Shown piece by piece: positions 1 to 10,008 of a stretch of DNA of 64,000 bases. The DNA is from Flectonema sp. DT1601. Its lineage: Eukaryota; Euglenozoa; Diplonemea; Diplonemida; Diplonemidae. Where the stretch lies: assembly GCA_964019425.1 (NCBI GenBank), contig OZ025809.1:496001-560000 (forward strand), given 5' to 3'. The translations under genes and the position numbers were made by a program. The first letter of the stretch is position 1. Each line of letters starts with the position of its first letter. Below the pieces are notes generated by a model. It had not been told where the DNA came from and made no database searches. It saw only the letters and a program-made list of their open reading frames with translations.

Positions 1-470
1 GCTCGCTGTCGACAACTTCTGCCATCTCCTCATTGGTTTTTCTTGGCCGTCCTAGCATCTGAGCCTCACTGTTTCTCTCATCCCATGCCTTCCTTCCGAT
101 CTTAATACCGGCTTCTGCAAAGTGTTAAAACTTCCACCCGTTGCTGTCAAGTGTTTTAAAAACTCTCCTCCTCTTTCCAACTTCTAAACTACTTATCATC
201 TCACCTACACAAGGGGGAGCAACACATTTCCACAGACTTGATATGCCAATAACATCCCTGAGCATGCTGTCAACATCGCCTCCTGAAAGGCACTCAAGCA
301 GCTGTTTCGCTAATGTCACCCGTCTCTTTGTCGACCCACTAGCACTGTTTCGCTCCCCCTATTGGAGCTGCTCACCCATTTCTGTCATTAGCTCTTTGAA
401 CCGCGAGATAACAACTTTTTCTTGTATGTTTCTGGATGTTGCAGGGATTTAACTGGTTTCAGATAAATAA
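1..470 (-). pseudogene. Decayed transposase-like coding fragment, cut by the window edge
   Basis: On the minus strand one reading frame stays protein-like across almost the whole stretch apart from two in-frame stops. It has hydrophilic, charged composition and ends near the window edge with GRPRKTNEEMAEVV, a basic GRPRK motif common in DNA-binding or transposase proteins. I do not recognise the family. It lies beside a large repeat field, which fits a dead mobile-element gene. The continuation is off the left edge, so its full size is unknown. A chance open frame is possible but less likely given two interruptions in about 150 codons of otherwise sensible composition. Confidence 0.35.
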
Positions 471-865
471 ACGACATGATTTAAAAAGGCAGCAAAAATG
501 GTTCATACAGGACAAAGGCCTGTTAGCCTACAAAGAGGGGTCTTTAGTGAAGGAAATATGGAATTTTGAAACTAGCGGCGAGTAAAATCACTTCCCAGAC
601 ACGGAATTGCATTTTTTGAGTATAAAATATCTTGTGAAAAGTGGTCGGATTCACACTTAGGGACCGTCAGATACCCGTGGCCCAAAATTGTACCCTACTT
701 TTGGCATCCTCTCATATATATATATAAATAAAAAACGTTGTATGAAAAAGGAAAAAAAAGAAAAAAAAAGACCAGAAAAGGAAAGAGAAAATGAAAAGGT
801 ATAATATTATTGTGGGGATATGAGGGATAGCAGGGAGATGCTCTTTTTTTTTTTTTTTTTTTTTT
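471..865. other. Non-coding; includes one copy of a ~130-bp direct repeat
   Basis: No gene seen. Positions about 720-848 are nearly identical to 6372-6505 (same strand), both ending in GGGAGATGCTC followed by a long T-tract. In the second copy the T-tract holds a MULE insertion, so this copy represents the empty-site version. Confidence 0.6.
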
Positions 866-2473
866 CTTATTTATTATTTAAAAAAAGGAAACAATCAGTT
901 TAGCGTCTCGATCAGGACGGAAAATAGAAATTAATCGACATAGTTGATCGATAGAAAAAAAAACAATGATAACATTGTTTATTCATTTTTTTTTTTTTTT
1001 TTTTTTTAAATCTTTTTAATTATTTGAATATTTTAAAGAAAAAACAATCAGTTTAGCGTCTTGACCAGGACGGAAAATAGTAAGTAATCGACATAGTCGA
1101 TCGATAAAAAAAAAACAATGATAACATTGTTTATTCCTTTTTCTTTTTTTTTTATTCTTTTTATTTATTTTTAAAGAAAAAACAATCAGTTTAGCGTCCT
1201 GACCAGGACGGAAAATAGAAAGTAATCGACATAGTCGATCGATAAAAAAAACAATGATAACATTGTTTATTCTTTTTTTTTTTTTATTTTAATTCTTTTT
1301 ATTTATTTTTAAAAAGAAAAAAAATGGAAAATAGAAATTAGTCAACAAAGTCGAACGATAAAAAAAAACAATGATAACATTGTTTATTCTTTTTTTTTTT
1401 TATTTTTTTTATATTCTTTTTTATTAATTTTGAAAAAAAAAACAATCAGTTTAGCGTCTTGACCAGGACGGAAAATAGAAAGTAATCGACATAGTCGATC
1501 GATAAAAAAAACAATGATAACATTGTTTATTCTTTTTTTTTTTTATTTTAAATTCTTTTTATTTATTTTTTAAAGAAAAAAAACGGAAAATAGAAATTAG
1601 TCGACAAAGTCGAACGATAAAAAAAAACAATGATAACATTGTTTATTCTTTTTTTTGTATTTTTTTATATTCTTTTTTATTAATTTTGAAAAAAAAACAA
1701 TCAGTTTAGCGTCTTGACCAGGACGGAAAATAGAAAGTAATCGACATAGTCGATCGATAAAAAAAACAATGATAACATTGTTTATTCTTTTTTTTTTTTT
1801 TTTTTTAAATTCTTTTTATTTATTTTTTAAAGAAGAAAAAACGGAAAATAGAAATTAGTCAACAAAGTCGAACGATAAAAAAAAACAATGATAACATTGT
1901 TTATTCTTTTTTTTTATTTTTTTTTTTAGTATTTTTTTTTATTTTGAAAAAAAAACAATCAGTTTAGCGTCTTGACCAGGACGGAAAATAGAAAGTAATC
2001 GACATAGTCGATCGATAAAAAAAAACAATGATAACATTGTTTATTCTTTTTTTTGTATTTTTTTATATTCTTTTTTATTAATTTTGAAAAAAAAAACAAT
2101 CAGTTTAGCGTCTTGACCAGGACGGAAAATAGAAAGTGATCGACATAGTCGATCGATAAAAAAACAATGATAACATTGTTTATTCTTTTTTTTTTTTTTT
2201 TTTTTTTTTTAAATTCTTTTTATTTATTTTTTAAAGAAAAAAAAACGGAGAATAGAAATTAGTCAACAAAGTCGAACGATAAAAAAAACAATGATAACAT
2301 TGTTTATTCTTTTTTTTTATTTTTTTTTTTAAATATTTTTTTTTATTTTGAAAAAAAAAAAAACAATCAGTTTAGCGTCTTGACCAGGACGGAAAATAGA
2401 AAGTAATCGACATAGTCGATCGATAAAAAAAAACAATGATAACATTGTTTATTCTTTTTTTTTATTTTAAATT

Positions 2474-2727
2474 TCTATGAACGATGAGAGATCCAGTGGG
2501 ATCACTCAGGGTCTAGTAGAGACCACCAATGTTGTGCGTTGATAGGCAAGGTGACCAACCTTGACATTCTTTCTTTTCTCTCCTGTTGTGACAAACACAA
2601 AATACACACACAGCTTACAGTGTGTTCTTTGTGTATGTTTTCTTCAGGTGTGAGTAGTTTTTTTGTTCTTGCTCTTCAGAGAGGGCCTTAGCCAAAAGCT
2701 AACAGTCCAAATCTCACCTGGTAAACT
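2474..2727 (+). repeat. Short copy (254 bp) of repeat R inserted in the satellite
   Basis: Runs from CTATGAACGATGAGAGATCC to CACCTGGTAAACTCAAC. The same sequence forms the right-hand third of the two ~730-bp R copies at 3957-4687 and 5058-5784. Satellite sequence breaks off before it and resumes directly after it. Sharing only the right end with longer copies is what 5' truncation during retroposition would give. Confidence 0.75.
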
Positions 2728-3104
2728 CAACTCTTTTTATTTATTTTTTAAAGAAAAAAAACGGAAAATAGAAATTAGTCGACAAAGTCGAACGATAAAA
2801 AAAAACAATGATAACATTGTTTATTCTTTTTTTTTTGTATTTTTTTTAATATTCTTTTTTATTAATTTTGAAAAAAAAAACAATCAGTTTAGCGTCTTGA
2901 CCAGGACGGAAAATAGAAAGTGATCGACATAGTCGATCGATAAAAAAACAATGATAACATTGTTTATTCTTTTTTTTTATTTTAAATTCTTTTTATTTAT
3001 TTTTTAAAGAAAAAAAAAAAACGGAAAATAGAAATTAGTCGACAAAGTCGAACGATAAAAAAAACAATGATAACATTGTTTTTCCTTTTTTTTTAATATT
3101 ATTC

Positions 3105-3232
3105 CTTGGTCAGCAACAGTCATTGTCGCCCTCTGGGCCTGTTAAAAATAAAAAAATAAAAAGAAAGTTTACATCGGGAATAGGGCAGGAGCCAAAAGCT
3201 CCCAGTCCGTTACTTCCCACTCTATCGAATTC
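3105..3232. repeat. Repeat S, ~128 bp, inserted in the satellite
   Basis: A short segment containing GGGCAGGAGCCAAAAGCTCC (an internal hairpin, GGAGC-CAAAA-GCTCC) interrupts the satellite. Its reverse complement is found at 6128-6262 with few differences. No coding capacity; likely a small non-autonomous element. Confidence 0.7.
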
Positions 3233-3515
3233 TATTCTTTTTTTTGTATTTTTTTATATTCTTTTTTATTAATTTTGAAAAAAAAAACAATCAGTTTAGC
3301 GTCTTGACCAGGACGGAAAATAGAAAGTGATCGACATAGTCGATCGATAAAAAAACAATGATAACATTGTTTATTCTTTTTTTTTATTTTAAATTCTTTT
3401 TATTTATTCTTTAAAGAAAAGAAACGGAAAATAGAAATTAGTCGACAAAGTCGAACGATAAAAAAAAACAATGATAACATTGTTTTTCCTTTTTTTTTTT
3501 TTTTTTTATTGCTTT

Positions 3516-3956
3516 TCAGCTCCTTAAAAGCTGCTAAGTATTTCTGCTAAGTGTTTCTCACTTAGAATTTTATTTTTATGTTCGTTTTCTATCCCTTCTC
3601 CTATCCCTTTTGTTCAAAAAAAGCGGGAGGAAATTCTCTCATTCACGCTAAGATGCACTCTGAACTTTGATTTTTTGATCTGAGTGTGAGGGAATGACCT
3701 GTTAGTGCATTGGGCATAGGCTGGGCTGCAGTTTAGATGTCTTAGGTGTTAATAGGGGGTTCCTCTTAGCATTTTTCTTTGTTCCCACCTTATGATTTTC
3801 TTGAAGAAAAAAAAATAGAAGTCATAATGGTGCTTCCCTCTGGAAGGGTTGTAAGCCATGGTGTCCAACTAAATTAAAGGACAAGTCTGGGATAATCCCT
3901 GCCAGAGGGGCGAGTATTCTACCATGGTTGAAATACTCTGGCAACTGATCTTCAAT
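3516..3956. other. Non-coding, nothing recognised
   Basis: AT-rich sequence between the satellite and the first long R repeat. No gene or structured element seen. Confidence 0.5.
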
Positions 3957-4687
3957 TTTATGTTGTTTGTTAGCTGCTGGTGTATCTTGATTATGTGTTG
4001 ATACTTGCATTTTTTTATTTGTAATCTTCTATTACAATTCTCTTTCTGTTCTGGTCTGTTACTTCATTTGTCTTGTTTAACTTCAGTTATATCCATTTTA
4101 CTTTTTATTGTTTCCCATCTACTTTTTATTTTCTATTAGTTCTGGTCAGAAACTCCTGGGCAGCAAGAAGGAAAGTAGTTAAGTACTTCTGGGTGTTTGG
4201 CATCACCCCCCATAGTGAGCAAGTACAACAGGTAGCATTGGTAGTCTGTTGATCCTGAGTGATCCCAGCTACAGTTTTGTTTTTCTTTCTTTTTTTTAGA
4301 AGAAGATCAGGACATCCAAGCACTGCTGGATAGTTGCTGAATGCAGGGCCTGCCTGTGGCATTATAATAACAGGCTAAGTCATTTGTAGTTCATAGTTTA
4401 CCTTTGATTTTATAACTTCACACAGGGTACTATGAACGATGAGAGATCCAGTGGGATCACTCAGGGTCTAGTAGAGACCACCAATGTTGTGCGTTGATAG
4501 GCAAGGTGATCAACCTTGACATTCTTTCTTTTCTCTCCTGTTGTGACAAACACAAAATACATGCACAGCTTACAGTGTGTTCTTTGTGTATGTTTTCTTC
4601 AGGTGTGAGTAGTTTTTTTGTTCTTGCTCTTCAGGGAGGGCCTTAGCCAAAAGCTAACAGTCCAAATCTCACCTGGTAAACTCAACT
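3957..4687 (+). repeat. Repeat R, long copy 1 (~730 bp)
   Basis: Nearly identical to 5058-5784 over about 730 bp, starting at TTTATGTTGTTTGTTAGCTG and ending at CACCTGGTAAACTCAAC. A minus-strand open frame of 60-78 codons inside both copies has no recognisable protein features and is probably accidental. A diverged inverted piece also occurs near 9720-9830. Satellite sequence follows directly. Confidence 0.8.
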
Positions 4688-4912
4688 TCTTTTTTATTAA
4701 TTTTGAAAAAAAAAAAACAATCAGTTTAGCGTCTTGACCAGGACGGAAAATAGAAAGTGATCGACATAGTCGATCGATAAAAAAACAATGATAACATTGT
4801 TTATTCTTTTTTTTTATTTTAAATTCTTTTTATTTATTCTTTAAAGAAAAGAAACGGAAAATAGAAATTAGTCGACAAAGTCGAACGATAAAAAAAAAAC
4901 AATGATAACAGA
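4688..4912. repeat. Satellite remnant (one A and one B unit)
   Basis: One A unit with GTCTTGACCAGGACGG and one B unit with ACGGAAAATAGAAATTAGTC, same orientation as the main array. It ends within the last palindrome, truncated at about 4908. Confidence 0.85.
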
Positions 4913-5057
4913 GAGTATTAAAAGGAAATTGAAAAGGAAAAGAGAAACTAGGTTAACACTTATTTAAAATTAAGACCGGTTAGTCAGTTTAAGGTCTTGA
5001 CTAGGACCAACAAAAAAGAAAGAAAAAAAATTAACGATCAAGCTGAGCTGATCTTGT
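4913..5057. repeat. Diverged satellite variant C
   Basis: Contains CAGTTTAAGGTCTTGACTAG, an altered form of the unit A hairpin, and AACGATCAAGCTGAGCTGAT, a new imperfect palindrome in place of CGACATAGTCG. A second copy lies at about 9880-9985. The positions of the hairpins are kept although their sequences changed. Confidence 0.6.
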
Positions 5058-5784
5058 TTTTATGTTGTTTGTTAGCTGCTGGTGTATCCTGATCATGTGT
5101 TGATACTTGCATTTTTTTATTTGTAATCTTCTATTACAATTCTCTTTCTGTTCTGGTCTGTTACTTCATTTGTCTTGTTTAACTTCAGTTATATCCATTT
5201 TACTTTTTATTGTTTCCCATCTACTTTTTATTTTCTATTAGTTCTGGTAAGAAATTCCTGGGCAGCAAGAAGGAAAGCAGTTTAGTACTTCTGGGTGTTT
5301 GGCATCACCCCCCATAGTGAGCAAGTACAACAGGTAGCATTGGTAGTCTGTTGATCCTGAGTGATCCCAGCTACAGTTTTGTTTTTCTTTCTTTTTTTTA
5401 GAAGAAGATCAGGACATCCTAGCACTGCTGGATAGTTGCTGAATGCAGGGCCTGCCTGTGGCATTATAATAACAGGCTAAGTCATTTGTAGTTCATAGTT
5501 TACCTTTGATTTTATAACTTCACACAGGGTACTATGAACGATGAGAGATCCAGTGGGATCACTCAGGGTCTAGTAGAGACCACCAATGTTGTGCGTTGAT
5601 AGGCAAGGTGACCAACCTTGACATTCTTTCTTTTCTCTCCTGTTGTGACAAACACAAAATACACACACAGCTTACAGTGTGTTCTTTGTGTATGTTTTCT
5701 TCAGGTGTGAGTAGTTTTTTTGTTCTTGCTCTTCAGGGAGGGCCTTAGCCAAAAGCTAACAGTCCAAATCTCACCTGGTAACTT
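5058..5784 (+). repeat. Repeat R, long copy 2 (~730 bp)
   Basis: Second long copy, differing from 3957-4687 by only scattered substitutions, so the duplication is recent. It ends at CACCTGGTAACTTAACTC and is followed by unrelated DNA rather than satellite. Confidence 0.8.
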
Positions 5785-6127
5785 AACTCATTATTATTGT
5801 GAGGAATTTTTTTTTGGAAATTTTTTTTTCAGCAAAAATTCTTGAGTTCCTCACAAGAATTTCGGCACGAGGTATTAAGTTGCTCGACCTTCGCTGTTTT
5901 TTTCGATACGTGATTAGTCCGTTAGAGGACTGTCGGTGTGAAAGGAAAGAAAGTCGGAACGGTGACCAAAGATTAGTGAGTTGACTGAGTTGGTCAGTTA
6001 CCAGCATGGTAGCTAGCGGTTTCCTTATGATGTTAAATATCTTTATGATGATATAGTTGTATTTTACAAATCAAACTCAAACACCCCCCTTCCTGGTGTT
6101 CGTCTTGGTGATTAATTCACAGAATTC
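5785..6127. other. Non-coding; contains an adaptor-like 15-mer
   Basis: No gene seen. AATTTCGGCACGAGG at 5858-5872 resembles a common cDNA-cloning adaptor with one extra T. Positions 6080-6106 (CCTTCCTGGTGTTCGTC) recur inverted at about 37868-37890. Confidence 0.5.
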
Positions 6128-6262
6128 GATAGAGTGGGAAGTAACGGACTGGGAGCTTTTGGCTCCTGCCTTATTCCCGATGTAAACTTTCTTTTTATTT
6201 TTTTTTATTTTTTAACAGGCCCAAAGGGCGACAATGACGGTTGCTGACCAAGGAATAATATT
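6128..6262. repeat. Repeat S, inverted copy
   Basis: Reverse complement of 3105-3232, including the GGGAGCTTTTGGCTCC hairpin. Small length differences are confined to the internal T-tract. Confidence 0.7.
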
Positions 6263-6371
6263 CAAATGAATTTTCGTTTCAAAGAAACGAACAGAATTAA
6301 GAGAGGCAGAGAAAAAAAAAAAAAAAAAAATGAAGAAGAAGTAATCAAACATTAAAAAAATAAATAAATTA

Positions 6372-6513
6372 AATATAAATAAAAAACGTTGTATGAAAGA
6401 GGAAAAAAAGAAAAAAAAAGACCAGAAAAGGAAAGAGAAAATGAAAAGGTATAATATTATTGTGGGGATATGGGGATAGTAGGGAGATGCTCTTTTTTTT
6501 TTTTTTTTTTTTT
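6372..6513. repeat. Direct repeat copy 2, target of the MULE insertion
   Basis: Matches about 720-848 from AAAAACGTTGTATGAAA to GGGAGATGCTC and into the T-tract. The MULE at 6514 sits inside that T-tract, so this repeat predates the transposon. Confidence 0.7.
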
Positions 6514-6571
6514 GGGAAAACCTCTAATCCAGACACAAAAGTTTCCGAAACCGCCAACTCTATACAAAAAA
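6514..6571 (+). repeat. MULE left terminal inverted repeat
   Basis: Starts GGGAAAACCTCTAATCC and runs through GTTTCCGAAACCGCCAACTC. Pairs with 8861-8918 with about four mismatches. Confidence 0.88.
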
Positions 6572-6714
6572 AGTGCCTTGTAACCTGTGGATAAAAAATC
6601 CGCCACCCGGAATCGAACTTGACAAAAATTTAACCGACAGTTTTTTTTTTTTTTTTCCCCCTGAAAAATTACCAAATTTTTTAAATTCTTGTCAGATTTT
6701 TCTAAAAACAAACA

Positions 6715-8653
6715 ATGCCTGCTTCTTCTGACATGCCTGCTGTAGGGGACAAGTTTGCGACGCGTGACGAGTTGACGTCTTGTGTGTTTGAGTACTCACA
6801 AGCACACGGGCATGCATTCAGGGTAAAGCGGAAAGACCGCAACTATTTAAATTTCGACTGTCCGGAGGCCGAATGCGAGTGGGAGGTGAAGACGAAGTGG
6901 GTGGAAGGTGAATGCCAAGTGTTCGGCACCGCTGAACATTCGTGTTCTCCAGGCGAAAGGAGAGGTTGCGACGGCATGGCAGAATGGGTGAGCCGTGTTT
7001 TGGAAGAGAAAGTGGCAGCCCAGTTCGATTATGGGCCTAAACAAGCTGCAACTGATCTGCGTACGTTTAGGGACTATGCAGTCCCTAAGCGAACAATAGA
7101 GAGAGGACTGGAGATGGCGAAGGCTCGGGTGCACGGATTGCTTGGGGAGCAGTACGGAATGCTTGCCCCGTACCTCACCGATTTGCAGAATCGGAATGAA
7201 AGCGTGTACTGGGATGTACAAAAGAGGGAGGATGGGGCGTTTCAGAGGTTGTTCTGGACGTTCCTGCAACCTGCTTCCCTTGACCGCCTGCTGCCGATTT
7301 TGTGCAGTGATGCTTGCAGCCTCACCGGACCCTACGGTGGGTGCTTGTACATCACAGTGGGTGTAGATGCCGAAAGGCATGTTGTTCCGCTGGCATACTC
7401 TGTTGGCAATGCGGAAGACAAGGACGGTTGGTGCTACCATAACACCCACCTCCGTGTACACTACGGAGAGCACCTTACACGGTGTGTAGTGTTCTCAGAC
7501 CGACAGAAGGGGTTGGAGGCAGACACTACCTTGACCGAAGTCGTGTTACACCAGGCGTTGTGCGTCAAGCACCTCGTTTACAATGTGGTGACACAGACGA
7601 AGATCCCACAACGGAATGCATCCACCGTTGTGTGGAAATTAGCCAAAACGGAGTACAGAGAAGAAGCAGAACAGTACCTGCGGGAGATCAAGCAAACTTA
7701 TGGGCCTGACACCCACAAGTATCTTCTGGAAACCGGACTGCAACGTTGGTCAGACGCCTACTGGCCCGAAAACGTACCCCGCTGGGGAACATACACCTCC
7801 AACACGGCTGAGTGTAAACGCGATCTTTCGCGAAACGCGACAAGGTAGTCTCTTGTCGGTCTTGAAGACGACGCGGTGCTGGACTGCCGACACCTTTGCA
7901 AAGCGAAGGTGTCTACATGAGGAGGTCGAGGGAGTAAAACCAGTTCCGGCAGTTGAAAAAATTGTGCGGAAGAACTCCACCGAGGCGTCCTCGTCAGCAA
8001 TCACCCTGTTGTCGGAGAATGTCTGGGAGGTGCGAAGGACCCGATCGAGCGTAGTGCGATTGCAGGAGGGGCTTGTCGTTTGTGAGTGCCCTCAGTATCG
8101 AAGATTCAATCTTCCATGCACTCACACTATCAAGGTGCTGATACATCAGGGGCACAATATACTAACACATTCCACTGCCTTGCCATCCTTTGCCATGATG
8201 GATAACTTTCGCCAATTTTACTCAGCTACCGTGTTCCCTGGTGAACTGCAACACTATGTATCGGACGGCACAAAACCTCCTGTTGTGAAAAAAGGTGTTG
8301 GGAGGAGGAGGAAGGTGAGGATAAGGAGCAACGGTGAAGCTCGAGCACTCAAGTGTTCAAACTGCGGTCTCGCATCACACAACCGCAGGACTTGCCCGAT
8401 ACCTCCAAAGCCGTCGTCCAAGCCTGCTGCGAAGACTGCCACTAAGCCTGCCGCAAAGAAGACTGCCACTAAGCCTGCCGCAAAGAAGACTGCCGCTAAG
8501 CCTGCTGCAAAGAAGACTGCCAATAAGCCTGCCGCGAAGAAGATAAAACGCAAACGTCGTCGTGACTCTTCTGAATCAAGTTTTTCTGAATCAAGTTTTT
8601 CTGAATCAAGTTTTTCCGAATCAAGTTTTTCAACAAGTTCTTCGTCAAGTTAA
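6715..8653 (+). pseudogene. MULE transposase with SWIM zinc finger, one frameshift
   Basis: Catalyses cut-and-paste transposition. The first frame (6715-7848) has an N-terminal MuDR-like Cys/His region, the first catalytic Asp in LCSDACSLTGPYGG, the second in VFSDRQKGLEAD, and the family's C-x2-HLVYNV signature. The frame then shifts at about 7810-7813: TSNTAE continues in the next frame as SVNAIFRETRQGSLL, as if two bases were lost. The second frame holds a SWIM finger (CECPQYRRFNLPCTHTIK), a zinc knuckle (CSNCGLASHNRRTC), Ala-Lys-Lys-Thr repeats resembling histone H1 tails, and a Ser-Glu-Ser-Phe repeat tail. Start chosen at 6715, the first ATG of the frame. Programmed frameshifting is possible, but a simple mutation is likelier. 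Confidence 0.9.
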
Positions 8654-8740
8654 TCAAGTACGGTTAATTAGTTGCAGCATTTATTTTCAGGCAACCTTAT
8701 AACATTTTTCTCTCAGGAACAAAAAAGTAAAAATTAACCT

Positions 8741-8808
8741 CAGCCGGGTTCGAACCGGGAAGTTGTACTTGAGCAATCCGCGGTTGAACCACTGGACTAC
8801 CGTGTCAG
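8741..8808 (-). other. tRNA-like sequence with A and B boxes inside the MULE
   Basis: Minus strand reads TAGTCCAGTGGTT (A-box-like) and, 35 nt later, GGTTCGAACC (B-box). The T arm has four good pairs, but the acceptor strands do not pair and no normal anticodon arm forms. It is tRNA-derived or an RNA polymerase III promoter relic rather than a working tRNA. Confidence 0.5.
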
Positions 8809-8860
8809 TAAAAGGAAACTTTTTTTTCCTCCAGTATGTGCTACTCCTCTAGCACAAAAA

Positions 8861-8918
8861 TATTTTGTATAAAGTTGGCGGTTTCGGAAACTTTTGTGTT
8901 CGGATTAGGGGTTTTCCC
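8861..8918 (-). repeat. MULE right terminal inverted repeat
   Basis: Ends with CGGATTAGGGGTTTTCCC, the reverse complement of the left end, followed at once by a T-tract. Confidence 0.88.
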
Positions 8919-9572
8919 TTTTTTTTTTTTTTTTTCGCCGAAGCGAAGATGCCGGGAAGAAACCACATGCTAGTACAGTTCATTTACTTTTCTTTGTCTG
9001 CTGGAATTCTATCTGAGAAAACCGGTAGTCTTTAAAATTGTAAGCCAAGTACAAGTTGCCTCCTGACGGGTATATTGTGGGTAGTTCGAAAACGTTGCGC
9101 TCCAAAATATAACAAGACTCTACTCTACCCGCGTCAGGCGCATCTCTTGTCTTAGCCTAGCATGCTACGTTGGAACATTGTCACCAGCCCGGTGGACCAA
9201 GTTGTAATTATTGCCCCTGGTTTACTCATCACTCTTCCGTGTGACGGCGGTTATTCCCTAATAACCTGTTGTATGCTTTACCTAAGTCTTTCACTTTTTT
9301 CTTCTTCGCACGCTGTCGGTTTCCACCTTCGATGCAGTCAATCTTGTTCCGCCTTGGTTGTTTTTGGAAGAGCTAAGCTAAGTGGCAAGGTTTCACTAAC
9401 AGATCGACTTTTTGTCAGCATCTCAGGCTTCTTTTTGCCGAGGACGTGCGGCTTTCTTTGAGGTCTCACAGTGACACTTTTAAAAGAAATTATCTGGTAA
9501 CACTACCAATTCAACAAAAAATAATCAGGATCGGACACAAGGAGGAGAGTTCATTCTACCTCTCACTGTCCT
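8919..9572. other. Non-coding, nothing convincing
   Basis: Follows the T-tract right of the MULE. A 99-codon open frame at 9162-9461 is Leu/Ser-rich with no recognisable domain and is not called. Confidence 0.5.
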
Positions 9573-9680
9573 TGCTGGTATCTTAAGTGTCTTGGTATCT
9601 CTTGTGTGTCGGTATCTCGGAAGTGCTGGTATCTCGTATGTGCGTTGGTATCTCTTGCGTGTTGGTATCTCTTGCACATA
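9573..9680 (+). repeat. Short tandem repeat, unit about 17-20 bp
   Basis: Six imperfect copies of a unit like GTTGGTATCTCTTGCGTG; the core GGTATCT is kept in every copy and spacing varies from 17 to 24 bp. Confidence 0.75.
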
Positions 9681-9719
9681 AAAAAAAAATATTGAGTTAA
9701 CATGATCAGTTTTATTTAA

Positions 9720-9990
9720 AATTAAAGACAGACCGGAACTATATGAAAATAAAATGTAGATGGGAAACAGTGAAAATTAAAATGAATGATAAAATTAAAT
9801 GAGATTTATGACATAACAGACCAGATAGAGAGTAATAAAGGGAAAAGGAAAACGGGAAGGGTTCATTCACTTAGTTAAAGTTAAGACCGATTAGTCAGTT
9901 TAAGGTCTTGACTAGGACCAACAAAAAAAAAAAAAAAAAAAAAAATAAATAAATAACGATCAAGCTGAGCTGATCTTGTTTTTATTAAAA
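9720..9990. repeat. Diverged inverted R fragment joined to satellite variant C
   Basis: About 9745-9835 is a diverged reverse complement of the left part of repeat R (GTAGATGGGAAACA shared). About 9880-9985 is a second copy of variant C with CAGTTTAAGGTCTTGACTAG and AACGATCAAGCTGAGCTGAT. Confidence 0.55.
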
Positions 9991-10008
9991 TAAGGGGATC
10001 TGCTTAAC

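Larger units (their letters stand above)
866..3515. repeat. Palindrome-rich satellite array (alternating A and B units, 258-bp period)
   Basis: Two related units alternate. Unit A carries AATCAGTTTAGCGTCTTGAC, then CAGGACGGAAAATAGAAAG, a CGACATAGTCG hairpin and the palindrome AACAATGATAACATTGTT. Unit B lacks the first part and begins near ACGGAAAATAGAAATTAGTC, then shares the final palindrome. Each palindrome is followed by a T-tract. A units start near 1044, 1181, 1439, 1697 and 1955; the last three steps are 258 bp each, so the A+B dimer is the higher-order unit. The array is interrupted by clean insertions at about 2474-2727 and 3105-3232 and resumes at 4688-4912. No coding capacity. Confidence 0.9.
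6514..8918 (+). mobile_element. MULE (Mutator-like) DNA transposon, ~2.4 kb
   Basis: Bounded by near-identical terminal inverted repeats of about 58 bp starting GGGAAAAC. Each end abuts a T-tract (T9 or more on both sides), compatible with the 9-bp target duplications MULEs make, though in a homopolymer this cannot be proven. It encodes a single transposase in two overlapping frames. Sequences with tRNA-like B boxes lie just inside both ends (about 6600-6625 and 8741-8750, minus strand). High TIR identity (about 54 of 58) and a single frameshift suggest recent activity. Retention of both ends means it could be mobilised in trans. Confidence 0.88.

Noticed and set aside
866-3515. CRISPR-like regular repeat spacing
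   Set aside because: Units are themselves long, contiguous and related to each other; there are no unique spacers, and the genome is eukaryotic.
4126-4362. Minus-strand frame of 78 codons, repeated at 5282-5464
   Set aside because: Conserved only because the whole repeat R is duplicated; no domain, and the absence of frame-preserving differences cannot be tested with two near-identical copies.
720-6505. Long terminal repeats of a 5.7-kb retroelement (direct repeats at 720-848 and 6372-6505)
   Set aside because: No reverse transcriptase, primer site or other element parts lie between them; the interior is satellite and short repeats.
6457-6711. Minus-strand frame across the MULE left end
   Set aside because: Lys-rich from homopolymers and overlapping the terminal inverted repeat.
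6847-7473. Long minus-strand frame opposite the MULE transposase
   Set aside because: A shadow of the transposase; no protein-like motifs.
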